A DNA stretch of 45,069 nt from Dissophora ornata (lineage: Eukaryota; Mortierellomycota; Mortierellomycetes; Mortierellales; Mortierellaceae): contig MU616760.1 in the NCBI GenBank assembly GCA_025201705.1, positions 1 through 45,069 on the forward strand. The letters are read 5' to 3'. Shown here piece after piece: positions 24,817 to 35,989 of the stretch. The notes below the pieces were generated by a model. That model ran no database searches. It was given only the letters and a program-made list of their open reading frames with translations, and was not told the origin of the DNA. The position numbers were made by a program, and so were the translations under genes. Each line of letters opens with the position of its first letter. Within the stretch, counting starts at the first letter, position 1.

Positions 24817-27466
24817 TTATTGTCGGGGCTTTCATCCGCTTTACATACTCTTATAATTTCCACGCGACATGTTCCAACGGCGAACATCTGTGATCAAATA
24901 CTACCTGCTATTAGTGGATGCTGTAATTACAATGGCCGTGTGAGGTGAGGGTCTTTCAACATCGAAGTGCTGCAAAGTACCTCTACGAGCGAATGAAGGT
25001 ACTAAGGTATTGAAAGCGGAAGGAAACTCGGGTTGCAGTAGACTTGGTGCAAAGGCAATTGCCAATAAAGGTAATCGAGTTACCACGACGCAACGCGTTC
25101 AATCATTACTGTGGCCACGGATCATGCACCGATTAAATGGCACGCGTGCTGAAACGTGCCGAGTATGGCCTTGTATGTATTTTCCCAGGCTATTAGGCTT
25201 TACACTTGATTTCTGTTCCTCCTCACTAGTCGCTTGCGCGCATGTGCAGTTTGGAGTATGTATGTTTTGGACGGTATTGTCACCCAACCTATGCAAACAT
25301 CCTGGCAACTCCGATAAGACCGACTTGCAGGTTAGTGAGCGCTTCTTGTGAAGATGGAATAGAACGAGGACCATAGTTCAGAATATCAGAATACAAACAC
25401 GCGTTACTTCTCAGCCCGGCAATAGCTCAGCATCATTTGGAGGTATCGCTGAGTTGCGCCAAACGGACATGCCGGGATAGCGATATTTCTCCCGCTCAGA
25501 GTTCGATGCCAGCGACGGCGCGTGAAACAATGACCAAAACACGATATAAAAACATGGTGCTAAGTTGAGAGGCGGCTCCATCCGCATCACAAATTCACCA
25601 CATATACGTGTGCTCAGATACTTGCATTTCATCGTGTTTTGGAATAGATGATTTGTGTTCCCAACGCGTATCCTGTCCGGTGCAAGGTCTTGGATGTACT
25701 AGTCCTATATCCAGAGAGTGGAAACAAAGGCTTTGCTGAAATACGTGCTAGCGTGCTGGCGTATTGGAACTTCTGGCCACCTTGTACAGCCAATAAAAAA
25801 GTGAATGTGAAATGGATATGCCGTAGAGTCTACAACACAAAAGGCGGTTGCACGCGACGCATTGGGTGAAACATGGAAAACATGCTGTCGGAGGTGCGTG
25901 AATAACCAGACAAGGAATAGTAAGTATGGTTTGACATGTCCATGTTCAACGACGAACTGGATGAAAAGCTGTGTTTCTCAACCACTAACCGATAGACACT
26001 TAACGTCTACGATGAATTCTTGACCACTTAACTGGCATGGTTAATAAAAACCCACGTACCACTAGATCTGATTTTCAATGTCTACTGTCCAGTCTTTCAA
26101 GAAATCCTTGTCCACGGTGAATCGTTAACTGGTTTGAGCAACAACTGTTATTCAGATTGTAGTATCTATGTTCGCCAACCATATAGATCCGTTTGGAACT
26201 GAGGGGTCAGGGAGGAGTGAGGGACATGTTGAAGGGCATGCGGAGGTGTGGGGTGTTCGTTCGACTGATTCTTTAGCTGACTTGACGAAAGGAACTCACA
26301 TGGGACTTAAGTTGGCCTCATGGATGAGTTGGCGGGGCCTGAAAAATATATCCTAATATCCGCTAGCCTAGTCGACTGATGGTCGAAAAACCACCAACCG
26401 GAAACCCTCCGGGGGCGAGTGTCATGTGAGAGGCGACCGTCCAACCTGGCGGGCGTCGACGAAAGGAAGGACCAAAAACAAGGGCTAATTGGGGCGGACC
26501 AAATTGAAAGGGGGGATCGAAGTCACTGCAAGAGGACATTGAGGTCATCCTGGATGCTTGTGTTGGACATGTATGCTCCTTAACAGGATGAATATCGTCG
26601 TACTCGTATCGCCCGCAGCGTCAGGGCTGGTGTAAGAAAATTATGCACAACATAAGACAACATAAGTCAACAAGAATATGACCGGAGGGGACAGTGCACT
26701 GCATGTCGGGCTTTGCCCGAGGAGCCAGGCGGGCGCAGTATCCTCCCTCTTGTGTAGCCGTATGGGTCTTCCGCTGGCCTGTTTCCACGCCTGGACATGC
26801 GCCCAAGACGTCAAAAGACCCTTTTTTGTGCGACATCTTGCAGGCCAGAACGGTATCATCAAGGTGGGCATCGTGAATTTACATGGTGCTCTGACTGGCC
26901 CTTTTTTCTCTCTGTGGAGGTTACGCCTAATCGTGTTCTTACCTCCGCCATCCATGATCCCTCTGACCAACTCGCGCACATCTCCATTGCTCCTCTCTAT
27001 CCAGACCATTCAACCTTCGAAATCCATCTGCCACGTAGTTTCTCTGAACATACATGTCTTGATCAACCTTCGGGCGCATACAAGTTTTCCCCTTTGAACA
27101 CATCAGTCATCGCATCTCTGAACTACCGAACAGCTCCGCCCAATACGCCTTGCCTCCACGACCACAGTTCCCCACCGACTCCACACCGCCACTCACACCC
27201 TACTGTACACTCCTGCTGCTGTCTGTAATTCCTTTGAAGCCCATCCTCCTCGTCTCTGCTCTGCGAGTAACCAGAGTCGTGGTGGACCCGTGGGAGCCGA
27301 TATTCGACAAGTCATAGGTGGACCCCCGACTCCTGCACCTTCGTGTATTTTTTTGTGCTGCCGTCCTCGCACTTCGAACTAAACGTCAATTGACCCCGTT
27401 ATATCAGCGGTCAACAGTCGAAAAGTCCTTCCAAGGCCAATCGCTGTCTCCACATTTGAGTTGACC
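24817..27466. other. 2.6-kb interval without a supportable gene
   Basis: Open frames up to 143 codons occur on both strands (for example 25010-25351 plus, 26641-27009 minus, 26797-27228 plus), but they overlap one another, lack recognisable domains and have no coherent codon use. The last ~500 bp before 27467 is CT-rich and probably holds the promoter and leader of the zinc-cluster gene. No tRNA, rRNA or clear inverted repeat was found. Confidence 0.5.
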
Positions 27467-30400
27467 ATGGACATAAAGGAGGCAACAGCGGACCCGGCAG
27501 AGCAATCGTCGCCATCAACACTGGCTCCTCCTACCGCCGCCCCTGTGCGAAGAAGATCCAAGCTTGCTTGCGACACCTGCCACTATCGGTGAGTTGTTTT
27601 TTACACTTACTTTTAACTGAATGTGGTCAAGCTGTGCAATTGGCCATGAGAGAGATTTCGGGCAGTTTCTTGTTGATTTTGGGGAGCGAACAGAAGGGGA
27701 GTGCGTGGAAATAAAAGTAGAGGGTGCTTCAAAAGAGTGCTTTCGCTAAGTTGTGTAAGTGCGAGACTTGAATTCGGCCAAGACCCACGACGAGCGCAGC
27801 GGCCAGGAAGCGCTCAGCATTGGATACAGATAACGACATCTACACCTTTCACTCCAGTCCTACTTCCCCATAAATGATCGCTATAGCACCACGCCGTATC
27901 AGTTGACCCACGCGTGCGCCAAATGGAAGAAAGTTGGGAGGAACAAGATGGTTGCTACTCCGCCCAACAGGCTGGTTTAGGATCGAGGCTGCTTGCCGAG
28001 CTTGCCGAAGATGTTTTGTGATACTGATTGTTATTAAACCCAAAAAAAAAAAAAAAAAAAAAGAGAGAACAGTGGTGTTGTGCGTGCGTATGTGTGTGCT
28101 TGTGCATCTGGATGCATGCGCATGTCAACACAGGAGAGTAGAGGGATTACATATCGATTCTCAGACATATTGCTCTTCCCTATTCACTCGCACGCAGGCA
28201 TATTCTCAATCCGCCCTCCACCACCCCACCTTACTGCTACCTATTATGATCCCTCGTCACCATTCCTCACTTATCCTACAAACATTTGACACCGTAATTC
28301 TTACCCCGGATCATCCATAGGAAAATCAAGTGCGACGTTGACAAGGGCCATCCTTGCAAAAACTGCGAGAGAAACGCGGTGCAGTGCACGCTGGTCGGGC
28401 CAACGATGCGTCCCCCTCGGAATATCTCCGGATCCACCTCAGCTGCAGCAGCTGCAGCGGTGGCGGTGGCTATGGCGACGGCGGCAGCAGCAACTGCGAG
28501 TGCGCAGTCAGGGGCTGGGACGTCCTTCAACGGTCAAAGCATTGAGAACGGCATCAGCAACGGCTATAGCGCCAACCATTTGAGTAAAGCAGAGGAGCAA
28601 AGCGCAAGCGGCCCGGGAAACGAGATGGTCGGTGCTAGAGTGCCTGGATTGCTTGTCAGGAGGGCCAGCGCATCCGGCCAACTCATGCGGGTAGACGAAG
28701 CTGAGTCGAGTGGTAATAGTGCGGACGCCGATGACAACACAAAAAGAAGGCGTAGCCTCATGAGCTCTTCATCCTCGCCAACGTCATTGCGAGCGTTATT
28801 TAATGCGGGTGCCATTGTGGCTCGCTCCCCCACTTCAGCGTCATCACAGGCAGGGCCCCAAACCGCAGCAAACAACGCTGATAATTCGCTGGAGGGCGCG
28901 AATCAAGGTGCCATTACGCAGGATGCAACCGCAGATGCGACAGGATTGGCGAGTAACACCAATAGACTTGACTATTTTGATCAGTCTGTTGCTTATTCAG
29001 AATCTTCCAGCAGCTCGTCGACACCCTCCGGTACCATGATCGTGAACGGGATGGCGCACTTTGGATACCCTGTGGATCCCATGTCGAGTACAGTGGCGCA
29101 TCTGATTTCGCCACTCTCCTCGCCTTTATGTCATGCTCAGACAGCGTCGCTACCGCCTACTCCTCTTCACGTCGTAGCAGAGCGATTGCCGGAAAGCATC
29201 ATGGCCAGTTCATCGACGACAGGTTTAGGGAGATATGCACCAGGTCACGCTCAGTTCCAAACACCGACATCCCATTCTCGGCATGGCGCCCCGCGGCGGG
29301 CATCCAGCTCCTCGTATTTGCCCTCCAATCATTCAATGGATAGCGACATCAAAATTCAACAACATGACAGGCGCACTTCCGCTCCTTGGACCAGCTATAA
29401 TCACTCGCCGTCTCTGCCATATGACTCTCGACATATGACTCAGACGCAGTCTGGATCAAGTGGAGTCCAGAGTCAACAGTACGGCGCAATACACTCGCAC
29501 ATAAAATCCCATGCTACTGCGGAGGATATCCAACCGTATCCTACGCAGTCCGTCCTTATGCGATCCAACAGCACCCCCGCCGCTCTTCGGTCGCCTCTCA
29601 AGTCTCTTAACCGAAACAGACATAGCGCTTTTCCTTCACGACGATCTCACGTCGCCCCAACGAGACAGTCTCTGAACCTCTATGCTTCTACAGACAAAGT
29701 CATACAAGATCTTTCTCTTCCTCAGCAGCTTTATCGCCACTCAGCTCTCCCTCAACGGCACAACAGTAGTATGAGTCACTTGCAATTCCAGCTTCATCTC
29801 CAGCAGTTGCAGCAATCCCAGCAGCATAGCCAACGAAGTCAATCGTTACCGCGATTTCAAACAGAGCAAACCCATCGCTCGCCCTTACAGCAGCAGCAGC
29901 AGGCGCAACAAAACATGCTGCCATGGCAGCAATATGGAGTGCCACAGCAGCTTCAACAGAAGACGGATCTGTATTTTGACTTGAGCGCCTCCAATTCGCA
30001 GGCGGATCTGGCCATGAGCTCAAAATCAGTGTCAATGGCACATGGCACGCACCAAGAAGCTGAAAAATTCAGGACGGGTTCGTCCGCCGACGTCCTGTCC
30101 CCTGTTGGTGTCCACAGCCACATCCAGTCAACTGCGGCTGACCTTCAATCTTTCACTGGCCATATGAATACAGCGATTGATCCGAGTCTCGCCGGCGACA
30201 TAGGTTCGAGCCCGGGCATGGGCAGTATGAGACAACATGAGCTACTTGCACAGCAACAAATCCACCAGCCCTCATTAGAGGAGCAGACACCCAAGCTTCA
30301 GTTCGCATCGGGATATGTCTGGAATACAGATGGCAATCCCGACCGCATCGCACATGGCCACACACGACACCAAAGTGCATCTCAGGTGTACCCTCAACAA

Positions 30401-31267
30401 CCACTGCAGTTCCAGTCCTCGACAGATCAAAGAGCGAACTGGACAAGATCGTTACAGGACCTGACACATTACACAATAGGTCTAGTCGATCAGCAGCAGA
30501 GATTAGCGGATCATACACAGCTTTTACATGAAGAAGCACCTACAGCCCGCCCACCAACCCTCGATCAAAATGCGCTTCAGGATAGCTTTGGTGCCTCTCT
30601 TGCGTTGGTGTTGGACGATAATTTGAGGCTCCTTGATGATATGGATGTTGTGCCAGAACTGAACGAGTATGAGGAGATACCCCAGTCGTCTCTGACTACT
30701 TCGACGCTCAGCAGCAAGAATGTTTTGCTTCAGAGTAGAGGGATGCCTACTCACCCGGATCACTCCTTAGTCGGATCCACACCAGCTGCCGTTTTGAACC
30801 ACCAACCCCAGCGTTCGATTTTCGGCAGCATCGCCGGTACAACATCCAGCACTCAGGACCAAATTCTTTTGAATGGTGCAAATATCAGTAATGCTCTTGG
30901 ACAGGGCACTGAGATTCTGCAATTCCAAGGTGACCCTTACATCGACACGCTTTCATTTTTGGACTTATCGGGGACGTTTATGACCTCCACTGCGGCTGCG
31001 GCTTCATCGGCCTCGACCTCTTCATCCTTGCCCAACACGAGCTTTCTAGACCATCAAGGTGATCGATTGTACCAAGGGTTTGTGCCAAATCTGCAGCAGC
31101 AGCAGCAGCAGCAACAACAACAACAACAACAGCCGCCACTCGCACCTAACTTTCACTCCACGGTAGTGCAACTTCCGCAAGGGCACCACCAACCGCCTCC
31201 GACTCTTCCGCAACAACATATCATCCACCATCAGCACCACCATCACCATCACCACCACATTCATTAG
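27467..31267 (+). CDS. Zn2Cys6 (Gal4-type) transcription factor with polyQ and polyHis tracts
   Basis: Two exons, 27467-27588 and 28321-31267, flank a 732-nt intron (1022 aa). The fungal binuclear zinc cluster sits at the N-terminus: CDTCHYRKIKC...CKNCERNAVQC, with the six cysteines at 35, 38, 45, 53, 56 and 63, preceded by a basic RRRSK. The intron splits the cluster codon for Arg41 (CG|G), which confirms the join. The rest is Ser/Ala/Gln-rich and largely disordered: polyAla near residue 75, Gln-rich blocks around residues 510-560, a Q11 run near 955 and a His-rich C-terminus. The fungal_trans middle homology region is not visible. An acidic stretch (LVLDDNLRLLDDMDVVPELNEYEE, in part) near residue 795 could be an activation domain. 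It acts in the nucleus; its targets are unknown. Confidence 0.9.
28042..28063 (+). repeat. A22 homopolymer in the zinc-cluster gene intron
   Basis: An uninterrupted run of 22 adenines within the 732-nt intron, followed by a GAGAGAAC and GTGTGTG-rich stretch. It is likely unstable and a problem for assembly. Confidence 0.9.
31091..31130 (+). repeat. CAG/CAA microsatellite encoding polyglutamine
   Basis: Mixed CAG then CAA triplets encode eleven or more consecutive glutamines near the C-terminus of the zinc-cluster factor. A CAC/CAT-rich tract encoding polyHis lies just before the stop at 31265-31267. Confidence 0.85.
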
Positions 31268-31868
31268 CATCCTCATACCCCTACACGTTCCCTTTCTTTC
31301 CCCTGCCACCGATTTCATTTCATGGATCAAATTGCTTGTTCAGATATGGCGCGCCAAGTCCCGTACACACAATACCAAACATTCGCACATCACATCATAT
31401 CATAAGGTTCCCTGGCACAGGAGAAGTTCCTTGAACAAGAGCATGAGCCCTGCCAATAGTGAATCCTCTCCAGTTTTGATCAAGCCTGTTATTTTATTTT
31501 ATTTTGTTATGTAAATTATAAAGATGGCAAAAGACCATTTGTGCAAGATTTCGTTTTGCCACCACTTTTTTATTGATGCGATCGGAGAGAGAAAGCGAAT
31601 GAGAGGACAGGCAGAGAGCCCGCCAGGATGCGGGATAGACCCTTTGTCCATGTAGTCCAGCTGGCCTGCGCGTGGGGCCGTCCTTGTTCATGATATTGTT
31701 GCTGCTCGTCGTCCGTCGTTTTCTCTTGTTTCTTCTTTTCTTTTTTTTCTCTTCGCCCTCAATAAGCCCCCCTCCGCACACACCTTCTTCATCCCTCTGA
31801 TCTGTCCATTTCACACTCAAAACGATATATTCAAATACAAAACACTCTTCTTTCCTTCCACAAGTCCG
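31268..31868. other. Intergenic, zinc-cluster 3' flank and membrane protein promoter
   Basis: The 601 bp have an AT-rich segment near 31490-31520 and a pyrimidine-rich block (31725-31800) that probably forms the leader of the downstream small membrane protein. No open frame of interest. Confidence 0.5.
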
Positions 31869-32492
31869 ATGGTTAGCGTTATCGCATTGTTCGTTGTGAA
31901 CGCGTTCATGATCACAATGGCGACGTATTGTTACTTTGTGCGTCTCCGTTTCGCTTTCCGACGATTTCTCAGACGCAAAAGGAATCGCGATACTGTGGTC
32001 ACGACTACAGCCATTCCTATGGTTGTAGTCCCAGCACCGTCGTATAATGTCTACACATACGCGCCTCTACATCCAATGCCACATCCGCCACCACCAATAG
32101 CAGCGCCGTATTACGGTAATGGCTATCATCATGCACCGTCTCCAGCTCAAACCGCCATTGCGACGACCGTCTACATGACTGCAGGAGGAGAGCCCATGAT
32201 CTATGTCCCCCGAAGCATGCTGAGGATGTCGACATTGCCGCTCCAACAGCAACAGTCGTGGTTGCATCAGCCGTCGTATTCAGAACATTACTATCCACTT
32301 CCGGCGATGCCAAGTTCGATCCGGTCATCACCGATTCCTGCAGCGCACCCGTATAATAGTTCTTCAACCTTGCCCTCGTATGATCGGCTGAACGGATCTC
32401 AGTCGCGTCTTTACGCAGGCCAGTCTTCGCCTTCGACCTCCCCTTTTAACCAGTCTTTGTATGAATTCCCCTCAAAAGATGCAAAGTGCTGA
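31869..32492 (+). CDS. Small single-pass membrane protein with VPRSML motif (copy 1)
   Basis: A single-exon gene of 207 aa that I do not recognise. Residues about 2-27 form one hydrophobic helix (VIALFVVNAFMITMATYCYF), followed at once by a strongly basic stretch (RLRFAFRRFLRRKRNRD), so the C-terminus should face the cytosol. The tail is Pro/Tyr/Ser-rich and contains GGEPMIYVPRSML at about residues 107-119, shared with the next gene, and LPSYDRL, an [L/P]PxY-type motif that could bind WW domains. An AATAAA at 32497-32502 follows the stop. The neighbouring gene has the same architecture and orientation. The name describes only what is seen; a role as a ligase or arrestin-pathway adaptor would be speculation. 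Confidence 0.75.
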   Translation: MVSVIALFVVNAFMITMATYCYFVRLRFAFRRFLRRKRNRDTVVTTTAIPMVVVPAPSYNVYTYAPLHPMPHPPPPIAAPYYGNGYHHAPSPAQTAIATTVYMTAGGEPMIYVPRSMLRMSTLPLQQQQSWLHQPSYSEHYYPLPAMPSSIRSSPIPAAHPYNSSSTLPSYDRLNGSQSRLYAGQSSPSTSPFNQSLYEFPSKDAKC

Positions 32493-32844
32493 GAATAATA
32501 AAAAGAAAGATGGAAAGCGAGGTAGTTCTATGCGCCACGCCGGTCCCACAACACACATAAGGTTTTTAAGGTTTTTAAGGTTTCGGTTTTGGAAGAAATG
32601 GAATAATTTCCAATAGTCTATTTGCTCTTCCTCCCTGTTCTCTTTCCACTCTTTCTTTTCCCTTTCCTCCCCACCTTCCTCACCCTCCTCACCTTTGGTC
32701 CCATTCCCTGTTCTCTACACTATCCTCCCTTACTCTGCCATTTCTGCGATATCTCATACCCTAATTTTCATGGCCCCACGCAACGTGAACTAAAGAGCAG
32801 AAAAAAAAATAAGAAAAAGAAACCGCGCACGAAACCTGGAAAAT
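32493..32844. other. Spacer between the two small membrane protein genes
   Basis: The 352 bp hold the copy 1 polyadenylation signal, a 9-bp tandem repeat (32559-32583) and a long CT-rich leader (32620-32720) for copy 2, followed by an A-rich stretch just before the start codon. Confidence 0.6.
32559..32583. repeat. 9-bp tandem repeat AAGGTTTTT
   Basis: Two full copies and one partial copy of AAGGTTTTT in the 3' flank of the first membrane protein gene. No known function. Confidence 0.7.
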
Positions 32845-33438
32845 ATGGATTATAGCGACAGTTATTTCCCTTTTCAAGTCTACGGAATCGTTGTCATCGT
32901 CATTGGAAGCCTAGCATCCCTCGCCATCATAGCCGCCTGCATCTGGTTCGCCACCCGTGCCCGTCGACCCGACGAGCACTCAAAGATAATTGGCGTCAAT
33001 ATCACGCCTGGAGAAGTCGTCAGTCCTCTCACAACTGGCCCACATCTTCAGTATCAGAGTTTGGCAGTGAGTTTGGCAGTACCCGCAACATATGCGACAA
33101 ATGCGATAGCAGGCGGCGAGGAACTGGTGCTGGTGCCGAGAAGCATGTTGTCGCAGCAAGGATATATCCAACGGCCGCCACATCCACAGCAACAGCCAGC
33201 GTATTATAATAGGATGAGTATGGATGCTATTCGAGAAGAATCTGGTGTTTATTTAGCACAACCGAGTCCCCCATACTCAGTACAGCAGCAGCACACAAGC
33301 GTTACGAGAGCATCCGGACCGATTCGCGCATCGAGGGTAGAAAGCGAGGCGGACGCAACAGAGTTGAGTGAGGTAGCTATTTATGAGAGTGTTGCTTCTG
33401 GAGCCAACAGCAACGGTGTTTCGTCACACAGAGGATAA
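32845..33438 (+). CDS. Small single-pass membrane protein with VPRSML motif (copy 2)
   Basis: A single-exon gene of 197 aa. A short polar N-terminus (MDYSDSYFPFQ) precedes one hydrophobic helix at residues about 12-35 (VYGIVVIVIGSLASLAIIAA), then a basic ATRARRPDEH stop-transfer segment; the N-out, C-in topology is inferred from the charge. The cytosolic tail carries GGEELVLVPRSML at about residues 90-102, aligned with GGEPMIYVPRSML of the upstream copy, then a Pro/Gln-rich region. Outside this motif the two proteins hardly match in sequence, though layout and length agree. They are probably old tandem paralogues. No known family was recognised. Confidence 0.75.
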   Translation: MDYSDSYFPFQVYGIVVIVIGSLASLAIIAACIWFATRARRPDEHSKIIGVNITPGEVVSPLTTGPHLQYQSLAVSLAVPATYATNAIAGGEELVLVPRSMLSQQGYIQRPPHPQQQPAYYNRMSMDAIREESGVYLAQPSPPYSVQQQHTSVTRASGPIRASRVESEADATELSEVAIYESVASGANSNGVSSHRG

Positions 33439-33972
33439 AAGCAATTATAAAAAAACCAAGGTCGTTGTAGACATGAGATGTCGATTTGGGCTCAAATAGA
33501 AAAGAAAAAAACCATCCTTCGTAATACTGATAGCTCGGCACCCCCCATACGTTATCACAAATCGCTGGCGAAGATGCTGCCTTCACCATCATTATTGCTA
33601 AAGCTGCCATCACACCTGGACAAGCCGCTATCAAAGGAGAAAAACGTGGGAGTACAGTTGCATTTTCTGCTTTGATCGATCGTATGGATGTCCACAAGCG
33701 CGATACGCGCGAATTTGTCTCTGTCCCTGAACCACAAATCGGGGTTTTCGATAAATCACATTCAACACCGGCTCGGCCGTGGCAGCCACAAGCGCGCCCG
33801 TAGACAGTGCTCTTTTACCCCGGATGCACGAACATTTGAATGTCTCATTGACATTTGACATCTCTTTCCACCCATTCCAAACGGCTCCTTCTTCTGTCAG
33901 CTGAATACACATCAACTCGTCGCCAACAGAGTCCTTCGGCCCAGGACAATACCCATAACTGCCTCTCTTCGA
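33439..33972. other. Intergenic region before the hydrolase gene
   Basis: This 534 bp contains short overlapping frames on both strands without features and presumably the promoter of the hydrolase gene. Nothing else is recognised. Confidence 0.5.
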
Positions 33973-35902
33973 ATGAGCTCATACGATGACAGTCAGGCAC
34001 CCCCAAGTTCGGGCTCGGGCTCAAGCTGGACCTCGACTCTGAAGAGCTGGCGGTCCGTCCTCCCTGGGTACGACTCCACATCAGATGAGGACAAAACGAC
34101 ACCGGATCCGGACCCAAGTAGTCATCAAGTCACGGATTATAGAGAAGGAGAGCGAAGAGATATTCATGGGAATATTGTTCAACTCGGGAACAATCCCTCC
34201 ACAACGTCGCAACCGGAACAGGAGCAGACTGCTGAACAAATACCTACCGGAGTTGCTCAACATGCAGCCGATGATACCCCGCAGCCAGTTCTCATGAAGG
34301 ATCAAGATCGGACTGAAGAGCAATTGCCCCCGATTGCATCTGCAAAAGCCCCTTCATATCCACAGACGACAACCCTCTCCAAGATGGAAGAAGCTGCCAA
34401 TAAGACTGTGAAGGCAATCATGGTGCACAAGAGGAATGTTGTCCTGCCCGATTACTATGAACAATTTCCTGATGTCCGACCCAGTCTCCTGCTCTCAGTC
34501 CCAGTGGGGTCTGCTGACCTGGCCATGGTCTCGCAGGCGACGACATCGGCTTTATCGAATAACTCTCTCACAGGAAGAGTCGCTTCTGTTGCGAGGTGTG
34601 CAGTCCGTTCTGTCAAGTCTCTCTTATTCCTGACACCGACTTCACCGTCAAACATTTCGTCCAAGAAGCCTCAGCGAGGAACGCAAGGTATCAGGAAGGT
34701 TGCCATTGTTGGTGTCCATGGTTGGTTCCCACGAAAGGCACTTCGGACTGTAATCGGCGAGCCCTTAGGAACGAGCTGGAAATTTTGTGATGAGATGAAC
34801 CTTGCTCTCAAAGAATATCTTCAAACACACGGCAAGCACCTCGATTCTGAGGACGTGACATTAATCCCACTGGAGGGCGAGGGCAAAGTGCTAGATCGAG
34901 TCGAGATGCTGCACCAAAACTTGATCAGGAACCATGCATGGAGGCGTGCTCTCCATGAAGCTGATTTGGTATTGGTTGCGACTCATTCTCAGGGAACACC
35001 AACAAGCGTCTTGTTGCTCGCTCGTTGGATCGAGCAAGGGTTATTGCGAGTCACGGAGGATGATTCGCAAATGCAAAGGATCGGGGTCTTGGCCATGGCA
35101 GGGATCTCTCATGGGCCCTTTCCATTCCTGAAAGGGAACCTGGCATTGCGGTGGTTTGAGACCGAAGCGGCAAGGGAGCTGTTTGAGTTTATGGATTCAG
35201 AGAGTCGTATCGCAAAGAAATACCAGGAAGGTCTTCGAACGGTACTAATATCAGGAGTTCGCTTGACATGTGTGGCGTCTCTGGAGGATCAAGTTGTGCC
35301 CTTGTACTCTGCAATCATGACATCGATTCACCATCCATCCATCGTCCGGGCCGTCTACATTGATTCTGAGAGCTACAAAAACGATTTTTTGATCAACTTA
35401 ATTTCGTTTGCGCTAAGACTCCGAAATGCGGGCGTGAATGACCATGGGATCTTGGAGCACTTGAGCGAGGTCGTTGCTGGCAGTATCTATGGGAATGGAC
35501 ATTCTACTATCTATGACGAGCGGGAAGTATACTTGTAAGTCCATGTCGATGACCTCTCATTTGCCAGGTCTTTATTTGCCAGGGTCTGCAATATTTAACA
35601 CACAAGCACCATGTACTGTTAGACTATCAATCCGGTCACTCTTGGAGCCTCCGGCAAGCCTGACTCCTGAAGCTGTCAAGAGTGATCCTATTCTAAACCC
35701 CTTCAAGGCTAAGCAACGCCTCAATCCATTTTATCTTCCTTGGGGTATGCGCGGGATTGCGGACGAAATTATGGCCCGCGGAGACCAGGTCCTGATCAAG
35801 GAGCTTGAGCGACTAATGAGACTATATAACAAATGGGATCCGGTCACGAAGGGTATGAAGGAGATCAAATTTCGACTGGAACCAATACGTTCCAAGCTGT
35901 GA
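33973..35902 (+). CDS. Alpha/beta hydrolase of the YML020W (YMC020W-like) family
   Basis: Two exons, 33973-35534 and 35623-35902 (613 aa), joined at a GTAAGT donor within a Leu codon. About 150 disordered Ser/Thr/Pro residues precede a fungal domain beginning NVVLPDYYEQFPDVRPS. The hydrolase core starts at VAIVGVHGWFPRKALR. The nucleophile elbow is THSQGTP with Ser339, the acid is probably Asp439 (SLEDQVVP), and the catalytic His is His510 (GNGHSTIYDE), giving a complete triad in the usual order. A family C-terminal block follows (NPFYLPWGMRGIADE). The substrate of this family is not established, to my knowledge; lipase or esterase activity is only suggested by the fold. The stop lies 87 bp from the stop of the convergent RS-rich gene. 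Confidence 0.9.
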
Positions 35903-35989
35903 GCTCAACTATAAAACAATAGAAGCAGACATAGTGTGGTGTCTTGTGACCGTATGATCCTCTAATGTAGGAGTAGTTTTAATGATAAT

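Noticed and set aside
26641..27228. Several overlapping frames of 120-143 codons
   Set aside because: They overlap in different frames and strands, are low in structure, and probably lie in the leader or promoter region of the zinc-cluster gene.
29700..30539. Minus-strand frames opposite the zinc-cluster gene
   Set aside because: They are antisense to a long continuous coding exon, and their composition mirrors Gln/Ser codons read backwards.
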